Below the pieces are notes generated by a model. It worked only from the letters and a program-made list of their open reading frames with translations. It had not been told where the DNA came from and ran no database searches. Of a stretch of 64,000 nt of DNA, positions 46,547-55,502 are shown one piece after another (position 1 is the first letter of the stretch; every line of letters begins with the position of its first letter). The translations under genes and the position numbers were made by a program. Source of the DNA: Microcoleus sp. bin38.metabat.b11b12b14.051 (GTDB lineage: Bacteria; Cyanobacteriota; Cyanobacteriia; Cyanobacteriales; Microcoleaceae); assembly GCF_013299165.1 (NCBI RefSeq), contig NZ_JAAFKD010000010.1:146818-210817 (forward strand). The letters run 5' to 3'.

Positions 46547-46695
46547 AATGTTTTATTGACTAATTTAATTACACTCTTTTGAGTATAAACCATGCTTTGG
46601 AGGATTAGGCAATAAACTGCGAGGTATGTGCATTGAAAAGTCTTGTTTTTACTCATACGATGAACACATCCCAATCAAACAAAAAGGATAAGGCA
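46547..46695. promoter_or_regulatory. Divergent promoter region, AraC gene / NTF2-like gene
   Basis: Contains TTGACT (46556-46561) and TATAAA (46584-46589) on the plus strand, but the 22-base spacing is too long for a standard pair; the ACTCTTTTGAGT dyad lies between. The start of the NTF2-like gene is set by AAGGATAAGG just before ATG 46696. Confidence 0.35.
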
Positions 46696-47148
46696 ATGAC
46701 AAAATACCAGACAAAAATCGCAACAGTTGCTCAGATTTTTAGCGACCACCTCCAACTAATTAGCAAAGATATCCCAGCTTGGCTAGAACTATTCGCTGAA
46801 GATGCGATAGTTGAATTTCCCTATGCTTCTGCTCTTGGTTCACCTGACCGATTGGCTGGCAAAACTGCAATCTACAACCACATGAAAGATGTGCCAGCAA
46901 AGATGCAAAATTTGACATTCACGAATATTCGATCGCACCAAATGTTGAATCCAAATTTTCTATTTGCTGAGGTTCACGGGGAAGCCACGATTGTCGCCAC
47001 AGGTTGCCACTATCAGCAAGATTATGTGATGCAACTGGAAACTAAGGAAGGCAAAATCATCCATTACCGCGAATACTGGAACCCTATTCCTGCTCTTGAG
47101 GCGTGGGGTAGCATCGAAAATTTGCACCAATCTTTTAATGTACAGTAA
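46696..47148 (+). CDS. NTF2/SnoaL-like protein
   Basis: 150 residues from ATG 46696 (MTKYQTKIATVAQIFSDHLQ), chosen because AAGGATAAGG lies just upstream; the frame is open 21 codons further. SnoaL/NTF2-fold pattern: WLELFAEDAIVEFPYASALG, DRLAGKTAIYNHMKDVPAKM, and the C-terminal strand IHYREYWNPIPALEAWG. Such small cone-shaped proteins act as isomerases, hydrolases or ligand binders; substrate unknown. First gene of a co-directional group with the NmrA-like gene (19-base gap). Confidence 0.8.
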   Translation: MTKYQTKIATVAQIFSDHLQLISKDIPAWLELFAEDAIVEFPYASALGSPDRLAGKTAIYNHMKDVPAKMQNLTFTNIRSHQMLNPNFLFAEVHGEATIVATGCHYQQDYVMQLETKEGKIIHYREYWNPIPALEAWGSIENLHQSFNVQ

Positions 47149-47167
47149 TAAACAGGCGAGGATGGCG

Positions 47168-48049
47168 ATGAAAATTGTAATTGCAGCCGCATCAGGCAAT
47201 ATTGGACGGCGCACTGCCGAAAAAGTTATCCAGGCTGGATCCGAAACTGTTTTGCTAGCCAGACATTCAGAAAAGTTAGCCGATTTAGTTGCCAAAGGAG
47301 CTACTGTAAAGCCGATCGGCAGCGATGACACCGAAGGGTTAATTGAGGCAACGCAAAATGCCGATGCTTTGTTTTGGCTGACTCCACCAAAACTTGATGT
47401 ACCAAGCCTATACGACTGGTACATTCAGACGGCAATGGCTGGAGCAAGAGCAGTGCAGGAAAACCGCATCAAACGAGTCGTCAATATTTCCAGCATTGGC
47501 GCGGGGGCAAAGCCAAACTTGGGTGCAGTCTCATTCTGTGGGGATGTGGAAGCGCTTTTCAACCAAACAGATGCAAATCTGTTGCACCTGCGTCCTGGCT
47601 ATTTTATGGAGAATTTTCTGGCTGGTCAAGTTGAGTTTATTCGCCGAGATCGGACTGTAAACTTTTCCTTTCCCAGCGATCGCGATATCCCTTGGATTAG
47701 CACTGATGATATCGGTGATGTGGCAGCAAAGTATCTAATCGACGATGCTTGGAGCGGTCAATGGACTCGCAATCTTATGGGGCCGGAAAATTTAACGGTT
47801 TCTAAAATAATTGAGATCCTTTCAAAGATGCGCGGTCATCCGATTGAATATGTCCAGGTGACAATTGAGTCATTTCAGCAGAGTCTTGCGTTGATGGGAG
47901 CAACACCTGATATTCAACGAGAGATAGGGAATATGTACCTTAATTTTGGCGATTATGACGGAGTTTATGCGACAGCTAGAACACCTGAAGCAGTTACACC
48001 AACAACGTTTGAAGAGTTTGCAAAAAACAAATTATTTCCCAAAATCTGA
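47168..48049 (+). CDS. NmrA-like NAD(P)-binding protein
   Basis: 293 residues from ATG 47168 (MKIVIAAASGNIGRRTAEKV), with AGGCGAGG six bases upstream. The Rossmann fingerprint AAASGNIGRRTAEK near residue 8 is the NmrA/atypical-SDR type; NISSIGAGAKPNLG near 110 and LRPGYFMENFLAGQ near 140 match the family. There is no canonical YxxxK catalytic pair, typical of NmrA/NAD(P)H-binding sensors or quinone oxidoreductase-like proteins. Coupled to the NTF2-like gene and probably under the divergent AraC regulator. Confidence 0.85.
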   Translation: MKIVIAAASGNIGRRTAEKVIQAGSETVLLARHSEKLADLVAKGATVKPIGSDDTEGLIEATQNADALFWLTPPKLDVPSLYDWYIQTAMAGARAVQENRIKRVVNISSIGAGAKPNLGAVSFCGDVEALFNQTDANLLHLRPGYFMENFLAGQVEFIRRDRTVNFSFPSDRDIPWISTDDIGDVAAKYLIDDAWSGQWTRNLMGPENLTVSKIIEILSKMRGHPIEYVQVTIESFQQSLALMGATPDIQREIGNMYLNFGDYDGVYATARTPEAVTPTTFEEFAKNKLFPKI

Positions 48050-48106
48050 ATTTAGAATGCTTCAACTTAACTCATCTTATACCATTTGTCAAAAGCCACG
48101 AGCCAT

Positions 48107-48556
48107 AACAAGTGTTGTTTGTTTCTCCAGCCGAGGTGTAAGGTACGTCGCTATCAGATTGTCTGTGTTATGACGGGGATTTTATAGGGCGACACACCCT
48201 ACAAATACTGTTGGATGAGTTGGCATAAATGGTATGAGAAACAATCAAAGGAGTTTTCCATGTCAAATGTAAATGGAAAAGTTGTGATTATTACAGGAGC
48301 CAGCAGTGGAATTGGTGAAGCTACAGCTCGGAACAAGTGTTGTTTGTTTATCCAGCCGAGGTGTAAGGTGCGTCGCTATCAGATTGTCTGTCTTCTGACG
48401 GGAATTTTATAGGGCGACACACCCTACAAATACTGTTGGATGAGTTGGCATAAATGGTATGAGAAACAATCAAAGGAGTTTTCCATGTCGAATGTAAATG
48501 GAAAGGTTGTGATTATTACAGGAGCCAGCAGTGGAATTGGTGAAGCTACAGCTCGG
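48107..48556 (+). repeat. 225-bp tandem duplication covering leader and 5' end of the SDR gene
   Basis: Copy 1 (48107-48331) and copy 2 (48332-48556) abut exactly and differ at fewer than ten positions. Each includes a TAGGGCGACACACCCTAC hairpin, a ribosome site AAAGGAG and the first 24 codons of the SDR gene. A MITE-like unit with ATACCATTT ends (48079-48235) overlaps copy 1 and is partly duplicated with it. Confidence 0.92.
48260..48412 (+). pseudogene. Truncated 5' duplicate of the SDR gene
   Basis: ATG 48260 with AAAGGAG upstream begins MSNVNGKVVIITGASSGIGE, identical to the intact gene for 24 codons, then runs into the leader of copy 2 (NKCCLFIQPRCKVRRY) and stops at 48412. It keeps a complete Rossmann nucleotide loop but no catalytic part. 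It may be translated into a useless 50-residue peptide. Confidence 0.85.
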
Positions 48557-49222
48557 ATGTTGGCTCATCGAGGCGCAAGAGTGGTTTTGGGCGCACGTCG
48601 CACCGATCGCCTAAACGCAATTATCACAGACATTCGTGCTGCGGGTGGAACTGCTGAATACCAGGTTCTGGATGTGACACAACAAGGTCAATTGCAAGAA
48701 ATTGTGCAATTTACCCAAAATAAGTTTGGTCGCGTCGATGTCTTGATTAACAATGCTGGCGTGATGCCACTGTCTGCGCTCGACCAATTGAAGGTTGAGG
48801 AATGGGATCGCATGATCGATGTCAACATCAAAGGCGTGCTCTACGGAATTGCCGCAGTTTTGCCGGTGATGAAGGCGCAAAAATCGGGGCAGATTATCAA
48901 TATTTCCTCGATCGGCGGACACGCGGTATCTCCTACTGCTGCGGTTTATTGTGCGACTAAATTTGCGGTGGGGGCGATATCAGAAGGGTTGCGACAAGAA
49001 GTCGGCGGTGATATTCGGGTGACGGTGATTTCTCCGGGAGTCACGGAATCGGAATTAGCTGATAGCATCAGTGATGAAACTGCCAGAATTGGGATGAAAG
49101 AATTCAGAAGAATCTGTATTCCGGCGGAGGCGATCGCGCGATCGATTGTATTTGCGATCGAGCAACCCGATGATGTCGATGTCAGCGAGATAATTGTCCG
49201 CCCCACGGCTAGCCCCTACTAG
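48485..49222 (+). CDS. SDR-family oxidoreductase
   Basis: 245 residues from ATG 48485 with AAAGGAG eight bases upstream. Classical short-chain dehydrogenase: TGASSGIGEATARML (TGxxxGxG), LINNAGVMPLSALD (NNAG), NISSIGGHAVSPTAAVYCAT with catalytic Ser and YxxxK (Y of AAVYCATKFA). The Arg at position 39 in GARRTDRL suggests NADP(H). Substrate unknown; relatives of this type are clavaldehyde or short-chain alcohol dehydrogenase-like. Start region lies within a tandem duplication. Confidence 0.9.
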   Translation: MSNVNGKVVIITGASSGIGEATARMLAHRGARVVLGARRTDRLNAIITDIRAAGGTAEYQVLDVTQQGQLQEIVQFTQNKFGRVDVLINNAGVMPLSALDQLKVEEWDRMIDVNIKGVLYGIAAVLPVMKAQKSGQIINISSIGGHAVSPTAAVYCATKFAVGAISEGLRQEVGGDIRVTVISPGVTESELADSISDETARIGMKEFRRICIPAEAIARSIVFAIEQPDDVDVSEIIVRPTASPY

Positions 49223-49313
49223 GAGAAACAGTCGCCGTATCATAAATTGCCTGTTGGCGAGTTCGGCGACCGATTATTAGATCATGTCTAGCTCGATCGA
49301 CAAGCATAAAATT

Positions 49314-49371
49314 GGTTTGTAGTGAGGACTTCAGTCCTCGGGAAGAAGGACTGAAGTCCTCACTACAAACC
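49314..49371. repeat. Palindromic repeat GGTTTGTAGTGAGGACTTCA
   Basis: Inverted repeat with 25-bp arms and a short loop, between the convergent SDR and sensor-kinase genes; may also terminate. Same family as 7952 and 37681. Confidence 0.85.
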
Positions 49372-49405
49372 GTTGCAGATTGCGCGCAATTGACCGAACA
49401 TCTGA

Positions 49406-52400
49406 TTAGCAATTAGCTTTGAGCGGAATCTCGATCGCAAATTCAGCACCCTGTCCCGGCGCCGAAGTGCATTTCAGCGTGCCTTTGTGTCTGTCTGTAA
49501 CAATTTGATAGCTAATTGACAATCCCATCCCAGTGCCTTTTCCTACAGGTTTAGTGGTAAAAAATGGGTTAAAAAGTCGAGTACCGACAGTCTCGGGTAT
49601 TCCCGGCCCATTGTCAGCAATCCGAATCAGGACTCGATCGGGTTGTAGTATTTCAGTGGAGATGCGAATCAGGCTGGGATTTTGCCGCATTTGCTCGGCA
49701 GAAAGCCGGGAGTCTCTTTCTTCCAAAGCATCTAAAGCATTGCTCAAGACATTCATAAAGACTTGATTTAGCTGTCCGGCATAACATTCTACTAACGGCA
49801 ATTGACAGTATTCTTTAATCACTTCAATTTCGGGATGATTGTGTTTGGCTTTGAGTCTGTGCTGCAAAATCATCAGAGTGCTATCTATGCCGTCGTGGAT
49901 GTTTACTGCTTTCATTTCTGCTTCGTCCATGCGGGAGAAGGTGCGTAGAGATGCCACGATTTGCTGAATTCTATCTGCACCGACTTTCATTGATGTCAAC
50001 AGTTTCGGTAAGTCATCCATGAGAAATTCGAGTTCAATGGCTTCTACTTCTTCTTGAATTTCCGGGACTGGTTCAGGGTAGTGATTTTGGTAAAGTTCGA
50101 TCAGGTGCAGCAAGTCTTGAGTATATTCGTTGGCGTGGCTGAGATTGCCGTAAATAAAGTTAACTGGGTTGTTGATTTCGTGGGCTACTCCTGCAACGAG
50201 TTGACCGAGAGATGACATTTTTTCGCTTTGAATTAACTGCGATTGAGCGCTGGTTAATTGCTGCAAGGTTTGCTCTAATTCGCGAGCTTTATTGCGAGTT
50301 TGGGCGTAAAGTTCGGCTTGGTTGAGGGCGATCGCCAATTGAACTGTAATCGCTTGCAACAATTCGACTTCGCTGTCGCTCCAGGGCCGCACAGAACCGC
50401 TGTTGCAGCAGGTAATTGCACTCATCACGCCAGAAAGTGCCTGCATGGGGATGGCTAATACAGATTGGTAGCCCATCGCTCGAATGGTTTGTTGCCAAGC
50501 AGGATCTGCCACTGTTTTGACATCATCCAGCCGCACGATGTCCATCTGCAATATTTGTTCTCCAACAGGGCCAAAGTCGGACGCCGGATAGCGACCTATT
50601 AAATCGGGAAGCTGGGCGTGGCGAGATTCTTTAATAATTTCCCAGACAGGCTCCTCCCCGTCGCAGGAGTACCAGGCAAAATTGCAGCGATCGATCTTCA
50701 GAAAAGCGCGAATTTCCTTAACTGCGACTGTAACGATGCTGTCGAAGTCGAGGGAATTGCGGATTTGAGCGGTGAGAATGTTGAGCAATTTTTCTCTTTC
50801 TGCTTGCTGCTTGAGTTGGGCTGAAGATTGCCTCAAGGCAATTTCTGCCTGTTTGCGATCGGTAATGTCTTCGGTGACAGCTAATAGATATTGCGGTTGA
50901 CCATCAGCACCGAGTATTGCTGTTTTCTTGCTGTGAAATATCCGCGATTCTCCTTGGCGCGTTTCCACCTCTTGTTCGGCAATTTCTACAATTTGCCCGC
51001 TGTTGAGCACTTCGCGGTCTTTGGCGGTGAAAACATCAGCTTGTTCTGTGGGGAAAAAGTCGTAATCATTTTTGCCGATAACTTCTGCTGCACTGAAACC
51101 GAGCAACTGTTCGGCTGCGGGGTTCCACAGCACAAATCGCAGTTCTTGGGCCTCCTTGGCAACTACTCCTACGGGTATGGTTTTGAGCACTGATTCCATA
51201 AATTGTTGAGCGCGTTGCAGTTCTGCTTCTGCCTGTTTGCGATCGCTAATATCTCGCACATTGGCAATGACGCTGAGATTGCCGTTGAGATGAATTCTTG
51301 ACACAGCAATTTCTGCATCAAAGGTGGAACGATCATTGGGACGCTTAGCTTTCCATTCGATACGGGTGCTTTCGCCTGACAATACTTTTTCCCAAAGTTC
51401 TCTCATTAGTTGAATAGGATTTTCGTCGCTTGAATAGTCTTTCGTAATTGATGATTGAATTGCTTGTTCTCGACTAACTCCGTACATTTCTAACATTCGA
51501 TCGTTGACATCGAGAATGTTACCTTCTAAGTCTTGAATGAAGATAGCGTCGTAGACATTGTTAAAGATGGTTCGGAGGTTTTGCTCGGAAACTTGTACGG
51601 CTGCTTCGGCTTGTTTACGATCGCCAATTTCTTGTTCTAACTGGGTGACTGCTTGGGAAAGTTCGGCCGTGCGCTCGCTCACTCTGTCTTCCAACTCTGC
51701 TGCTGCTTCTCTCAGGGCTGCTTCGGCGGCTTTGCGATCGGTAATGTCGATCGCCGTGCCGAACAATTTTACCACCTTGCCGCCGGCATCGGTTTCGGAG
51801 CGGGCCAAGGCGTTGAGATGTCGCAGAGTGCCGTCGGGACGGCAAACGCGGAAGTCAAAATCAAAGGGAGTACCTGTTTCGAGTCCGCGCTGTACTAGGG
51901 CTCCCCACAATTCTAAATCTTCTGGATGGATCAGATCGATTTGTTCGGCTCGGCTGGGCGCGATCGATGCCGGTTCGAGCCCAAATATGCGGAAGAGTTC
52001 TTCCGACCAAGTGACGGTTTCGGTGGCTGCGTCGAGTTCCCAATTGCCGACGTGGGCGAGTCTCTGGGCTTCTTTTAGCTGTCGCTGGCTGTCGCGGATG
52101 GCGGTTTCGGCAACTTTGCGATCGGTAATGTCGAATAATACGCCGGAAAATACGATTTCGCCAGTTTCGCGGAGGGTGGGCATGGAGTCGCCTTGCCACC
52201 AGCGAATTTCTCCGTTTGGCTTGACTAATCGCCCTTCGTAGTGCCAGGGAGAGAAGTTTTCGACGGCTGCGGTGACGGAAGCGATGTAGCTTTCCAAGTC
52301 TTCGGGGTGGATGCGGGAAATGAAGGAGGTGATGTCTTGCATTATTTCTGCTGCTGTGATGCCGCTGATATCTTCGATACGATCGCTGGTATAGTCAACT

Positions 52401-53965
52401 CTGCACTCTCCATCGTTGCTGCAAAATTGAAACAGAGCTCCGGGGATGGTGGCCGCGATCGTCCGAAATTTGCCTTCGCTGGCGCCCAGGGCGGCAAAAG
52501 TCTGGCGGAGTTCGGCGGTGCGTTCTTCTACTCTGGTTTCTAGTTCGGCGTTTGCCTGTTGTAAGGCTGCTTCTGCGCGCTTGCGATCGGTAATGTCGGT
52601 GGCTGTACCGGTGGTGCCGATGATGTTGCCGGTGTCGTCGTACAGGGCGATCGCGTTGAACATCAAATGTTTGATGCTGCCGTCTTTGGCGAATTGGGTG
52701 GTTTCGTGCTGAAAAACTGATTCTCCCTCCAGGAGGCGGGCGAAAACTGCTAAATCTTTCTGGCTTTGTTCTGGTGTCACCAAGTCAGAGAAGGGCTTAC
52801 CGAGCATTTCTGCTGGTTCGTAACCGTAGATGTACTTAACTGCTGGGTTGACGAAGGTGTAGCGTCCAGTCGCATCCACTGACCAAATCATATCTTGGGA
52901 GGTTTCTACCAAACGGCGGTATTTGGTTTCGCTGGCTTTGACGGCTTCTGCTGCTGCTTTGCGTTCCGTCATGTCGCGGGAGACACCGACACTCATTGTG
53001 ATTTGCCCGTCTTGATTGCGGATCGGTGTTTTGACTGTGCTGAACAGCCGCACTTGTCCGTCGTAGCGCATCGCCGGTTCTTCGGCAATTTCCAGAGTCT
53101 GTCCGGTTTCAAATACGAAGGCATCATCTTTGATGTACTGGAGAGTATGGTCGGGCTCGGCGAAAGGTGCGTCTACGATGCCTTGAAGTTCCTCTTGACT
53201 CATGCCGTAATAGTCGCGGAATGCTTGATTTGCCCAGACGATTTTCGATTGGGGGCCTTTGACTAATACCATATCGGCGATCGAGTCAAGAATTTGGTGA
53301 TATTTTTGCTCGCTGTCGCGGAGTTTCTGCTGTGTAGATTCGATTTCTGCTAATTGCCTTTGGGTTTGCAAGTGCAATTCGGCCTGATAAATTGCGACTG
53401 CTAAATGTTCTCCTACTTGTTTGGCAAATTCGATTTCATCTTCCTGCCAATCGCGGGGTTGGCCGCAGGAGTGAACGCACAGCAACCCCCATAAATGTTG
53501 CCCTTGCAGCAGCGGTACGACTAAGTTGGCTCGGATTTGAAATCGTTTGAGGATTCTGAGGTGACAGGGGCTCAACCGCGCTTTGTAGATGTCGCTGACA
53601 GATTGAACGTATCCTTTGGCATAGTTGGCGGCAAATTGTTCGCCGAAGCAGTGATCGTGAACTTTGGCACCTAGGGAGGGGCTGTATTGGGGCAGCACGT
53701 CTTCTGATACTACTTCGCCGTCGTTCCAGTCAGACTCGGGAATGAAGCGGTAGACGGCGACTCGATCGGCATTTAGAAGTTGCCTGACTTCGGTGGCTGT
53801 GATTTTGAATATTGTTTCTAAGTCTAGGGATTCGCGAATTTTGCCAATCACTCCCATCAGCGCTTGCAGCTTTTTGAACCAGGTTTGAGACTGCATTTCT
53901 CTTTCTAGGTGAGCTAGCTTCTCGCGGAGGTTGGTTACTTCTTGATACAGGTATTCATGAAACAT
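49406..53965 (-). CDS. Sensor histidine kinase with DXCF cyanobacteriochrome-type GAF and six PAS domains
   Basis: 1519 residues, no membrane segment. The N-terminal GAF (about 35-200) has both Cys motifs of DXCF cyanobacteriochromes: DHCF at 104-107 and the bilin-attachment SPCH at 132-135, followed by RANLVVPLLQGQHLWGLLCV. It therefore probably carries a covalent bilin and senses light. Six PAS domains follow (about 215-970; e.g. YHQILDSIADMVLVKGP, YRRLVETSQDMIWSVD, GALFQFCSNDGECRVDYT), then a second GAF without CH motif (about 1000-1180), HisKA with GVAHEINNPVNF near 1255, and HATPase with NQVFMNVLSNALDAL, RIADNGPGIP and GTGMGLSI. No response regulator adjacent. A heptamer array starts about 40 bases upstream of its start codon. 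Confidence 0.92.
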   Translation of the reverse strand: MFHEYLYQEVTNLREKLAHLEREMQSQTWFKKLQALMGVIGKIRESLDLETIFKITATEVRQLLNADRVAVYRFIPESDWNDGEVVSEDVLPQYSPSLGAKVHDHCFGEQFAANYAKGYVQSVSDIYKARLSPCHLRILKRFQIRANLVVPLLQGQHLWGLLCVHSCGQPRDWQEDEIEFAKQVGEHLAVAIYQAELHLQTQRQLAEIESTQQKLRDSEQKYHQILDSIADMVLVKGPQSKIVWANQAFRDYYGMSQEELQGIVDAPFAEPDHTLQYIKDDAFVFETGQTLEIAEEPAMRYDGQVRLFSTVKTPIRNQDGQITMSVGVSRDMTERKAAAEAVKASETKYRRLVETSQDMIWSVDATGRYTFVNPAVKYIYGYEPAEMLGKPFSDLVTPEQSQKDLAVFARLLEGESVFQHETTQFAKDGSIKHLMFNAIALYDDTGNIIGTTGTATDITDRKRAEAALQQANAELETRVEERTAELRQTFAALGASEGKFRTIAATIPGALFQFCSNDGECRVDYTSDRIEDISGITAAEIMQDITSFISRIHPEDLESYIASVTAAVENFSPWHYEGRLVKPNGEIRWWQGDSMPTLRETGEIVFSGVLFDITDRKVAETAIRDSQRQLKEAQRLAHVGNWELDAATETVTWSEELFRIFGLEPASIAPSRAEQIDLIHPEDLELWGALVQRGLETGTPFDFDFRVCRPDGTLRHLNALARSETDAGGKVVKLFGTAIDITDRKAAEAALREAAAELEDRVSERTAELSQAVTQLEQEIGDRKQAEAAVQVSEQNLRTIFNNVYDAIFIQDLEGNILDVNDRMLEMYGVSREQAIQSSITKDYSSDENPIQLMRELWEKVLSGESTRIEWKAKRPNDRSTFDAEIAVSRIHLNGNLSVIANVRDISDRKQAEAELQRAQQFMESVLKTIPVGVVAKEAQELRFVLWNPAAEQLLGFSAAEVIGKNDYDFFPTEQADVFTAKDREVLNSGQIVEIAEQEVETRQGESRIFHSKKTAILGADGQPQYLLAVTEDITDRKQAEIALRQSSAQLKQQAEREKLLNILTAQIRNSLDFDSIVTVAVKEIRAFLKIDRCNFAWYSCDGEEPVWEIIKESRHAQLPDLIGRYPASDFGPVGEQILQMDIVRLDDVKTVADPAWQQTIRAMGYQSVLAIPMQALSGVMSAITCCNSGSVRPWSDSEVELLQAITVQLAIALNQAELYAQTRNKARELEQTLQQLTSAQSQLIQSEKMSSLGQLVAGVAHEINNPVNFIYGNLSHANEYTQDLLHLIELYQNHYPEPVPEIQEEVEAIELEFLMDDLPKLLTSMKVGADRIQQIVASLRTFSRMDEAEMKAVNIHDGIDSTLMILQHRLKAKHNHPEIEVIKEYCQLPLVECYAGQLNQVFMNVLSNALDALEERDSRLSAEQMRQNPSLIRISTEILQPDRVLIRIADNGPGIPETVGTRLFNPFFTTKPVGKGTGMGLSISYQIVTDRHKGTLKCTSAPGQGAEFAIEIPLKANC

Positions 53966-54006
53966 AATCTTATTTGTTTAGTTATTTTGCGGTTGGGTAT
54001 CGAGGT

Positions 54007-54275
54007 AAGTTGACGGTTGACGGTTGACGGTTGACGGTTGACGGTTGACGGTTGACGGTTGACGGTTGACGGTTGACGGTTGACGGTTGACGGTTGACGG
54101 TTGACGGTTGACGGTTGATAGGTGATAGTTGAGGGTTGACAGTTGACAGTTGACAGTTGATAGGTGATAGGTGATAGGTGATAGGTGATAGGTGATAGGT
54201 GATAGGTGATAGGTGATAGGTGATAGGTGATAGGTGATAGGTGATAGGTGATAGGTGATAGGTGATAGTTGATAG
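54007..54275. repeat. Heptanucleotide arrays (GGTTGAC)n and (GGTGATA)n
   Basis: About sixteen near-perfect GGTTGAC units (54010-54118) followed, after a short mixed stretch, by about seventeen GGTGATA units (54150-54265). A GGAAGAA run is attached at 54296. The arrays lie immediately upstream of the sensor-kinase start. A frame crossing them exists but its protein is just repeat translation. Confidence 0.95.
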
Positions 54276-55502
54276 TTGAGGGTTAACTCGATAGAAGGAA
54301 GAAGGAAGAAGGAACAAGCAAGAGTTGACAGTTGAGCGAAGCAAAAAGGAAAAATGCCCTTCGGCTAGGCGAGTAGGTAAAAATCAGCAAGAAGGAAGGA
54401 AAAAGCAATGGAAGGCAAGGGTTTGTGACATGGGAGAGCGTCCTAACCATCGGGCGCGGTTGCTGTCAATCTAAAATATAGAGGGCAAATTCTCCTACTT
54501 CTCCTACCAGTTAGCAGCTACTCGCGCTGCATTTCCGTATTTTTTCTAGATTGGGAGGTCGAACCAGCATTTTAACTCAGTATATTTACGGTAAAAACGG
54601 GCGATCGCCGATCGGATACTGCATAAATTGTCAATAGTTGAGAATTTTACTCAAAAGTTACGCATCAACCCGGTTTGTTAACATACATTAAGTCAGGGAA
54701 GCTGCGAAAGCGAAAAGGAGAAACCCGGTTTCACGGCGCAAGCGCAGAGTCCTGAACTAATTTTGACATTTTTTTCCGATCGCCTGCGGTTGTAGTTGTC
54801 ACCTTTTTCTGATTATCGCAAACTTCATCGATCTTGTCCTGAGTTTTGCGATCGAATATCCTGTTGGGAGTGCCTCTTTTAAGATTTATTTGAATTTAGC
54901 CGATCGGCTTATTTAGAGTTTTTGCTAATTTTCGATTTATTTGTCATACATTCTATTTTAATAGATTCTTTGGGAACACTTCGATATTTTAGATAAATTT
55001 TGATAAATCTAATTATTTTACCATAAAAAACTGGTTTAAAGCCTCTCCCTTAAAGGCGAGAAATTAAAAGAAAACTATTCATTAGTCCAATCCTCTTCCT
55101 TTTAGGTAGAGGTCGCACTCATCTGTCAACAGTCAACAGTCAACAGTCAACTGAATGAAGTAATTGCTTTTATTGGTTAAATTTATTATAAAATACCTGA
55201 CTTTAATTGATAAATATTCGAGCGTTCCGAAAAATGCAGAGTTCGGGTTCCTCTAGGCAGATGTATTGCAAGATAGAGCTGAGGCAGACTTGTAACCGTC
55301 ATCACAGGGGATTCAAGCCCCCACCTTTAGGTAGATTATTTTTAGGCAGGGGCTTAAATCCCCTGCCTAAAAACTTCGCACTCCGAAGTCAACCCCTCGA
55401 CTTCGCGGGCGGGATCTTCTGTCAACTGTCCCAGGTCAACTGTTAACGCCCGGTGTTGTGATCTATCGCCGTGAGTTTATGGTAATTTTTATTTACTCGC
55501 AG
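54276..55502. other. Long gene-free region
   Basis: About 1.2 kb with no supportable gene on either strand. It contains AACCCGGTTT copies (54667, 54724), HIP1 octamers (54601), a third copy of the GGTTTAAAGCC element (55031-55112) followed by a few CAACAGT heptamers, and a hairpin GGGGCTTAAATCCCC near 55345. A tRNA-like GGTTCGA at about 54558-54572 (minus strand) does not extend to a cloverleaf. Confidence 0.6.

Noticed and set aside
53982..54344. 120-codon open frame on the minus strand over the heptamer arrays
   Set aside because: It is only a translation of GTCAACC/TATCACC heptamers (YHLSPIT and RQPSTVN periods); 7-bp units keep all frames open. No start context and no family.
54540..54600. 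tRNA-like GGTTCGACCTCCC on the minus strand
   Set aside because: The flanking bases do not form a T-stem, and no anticodon or D arm can be placed.
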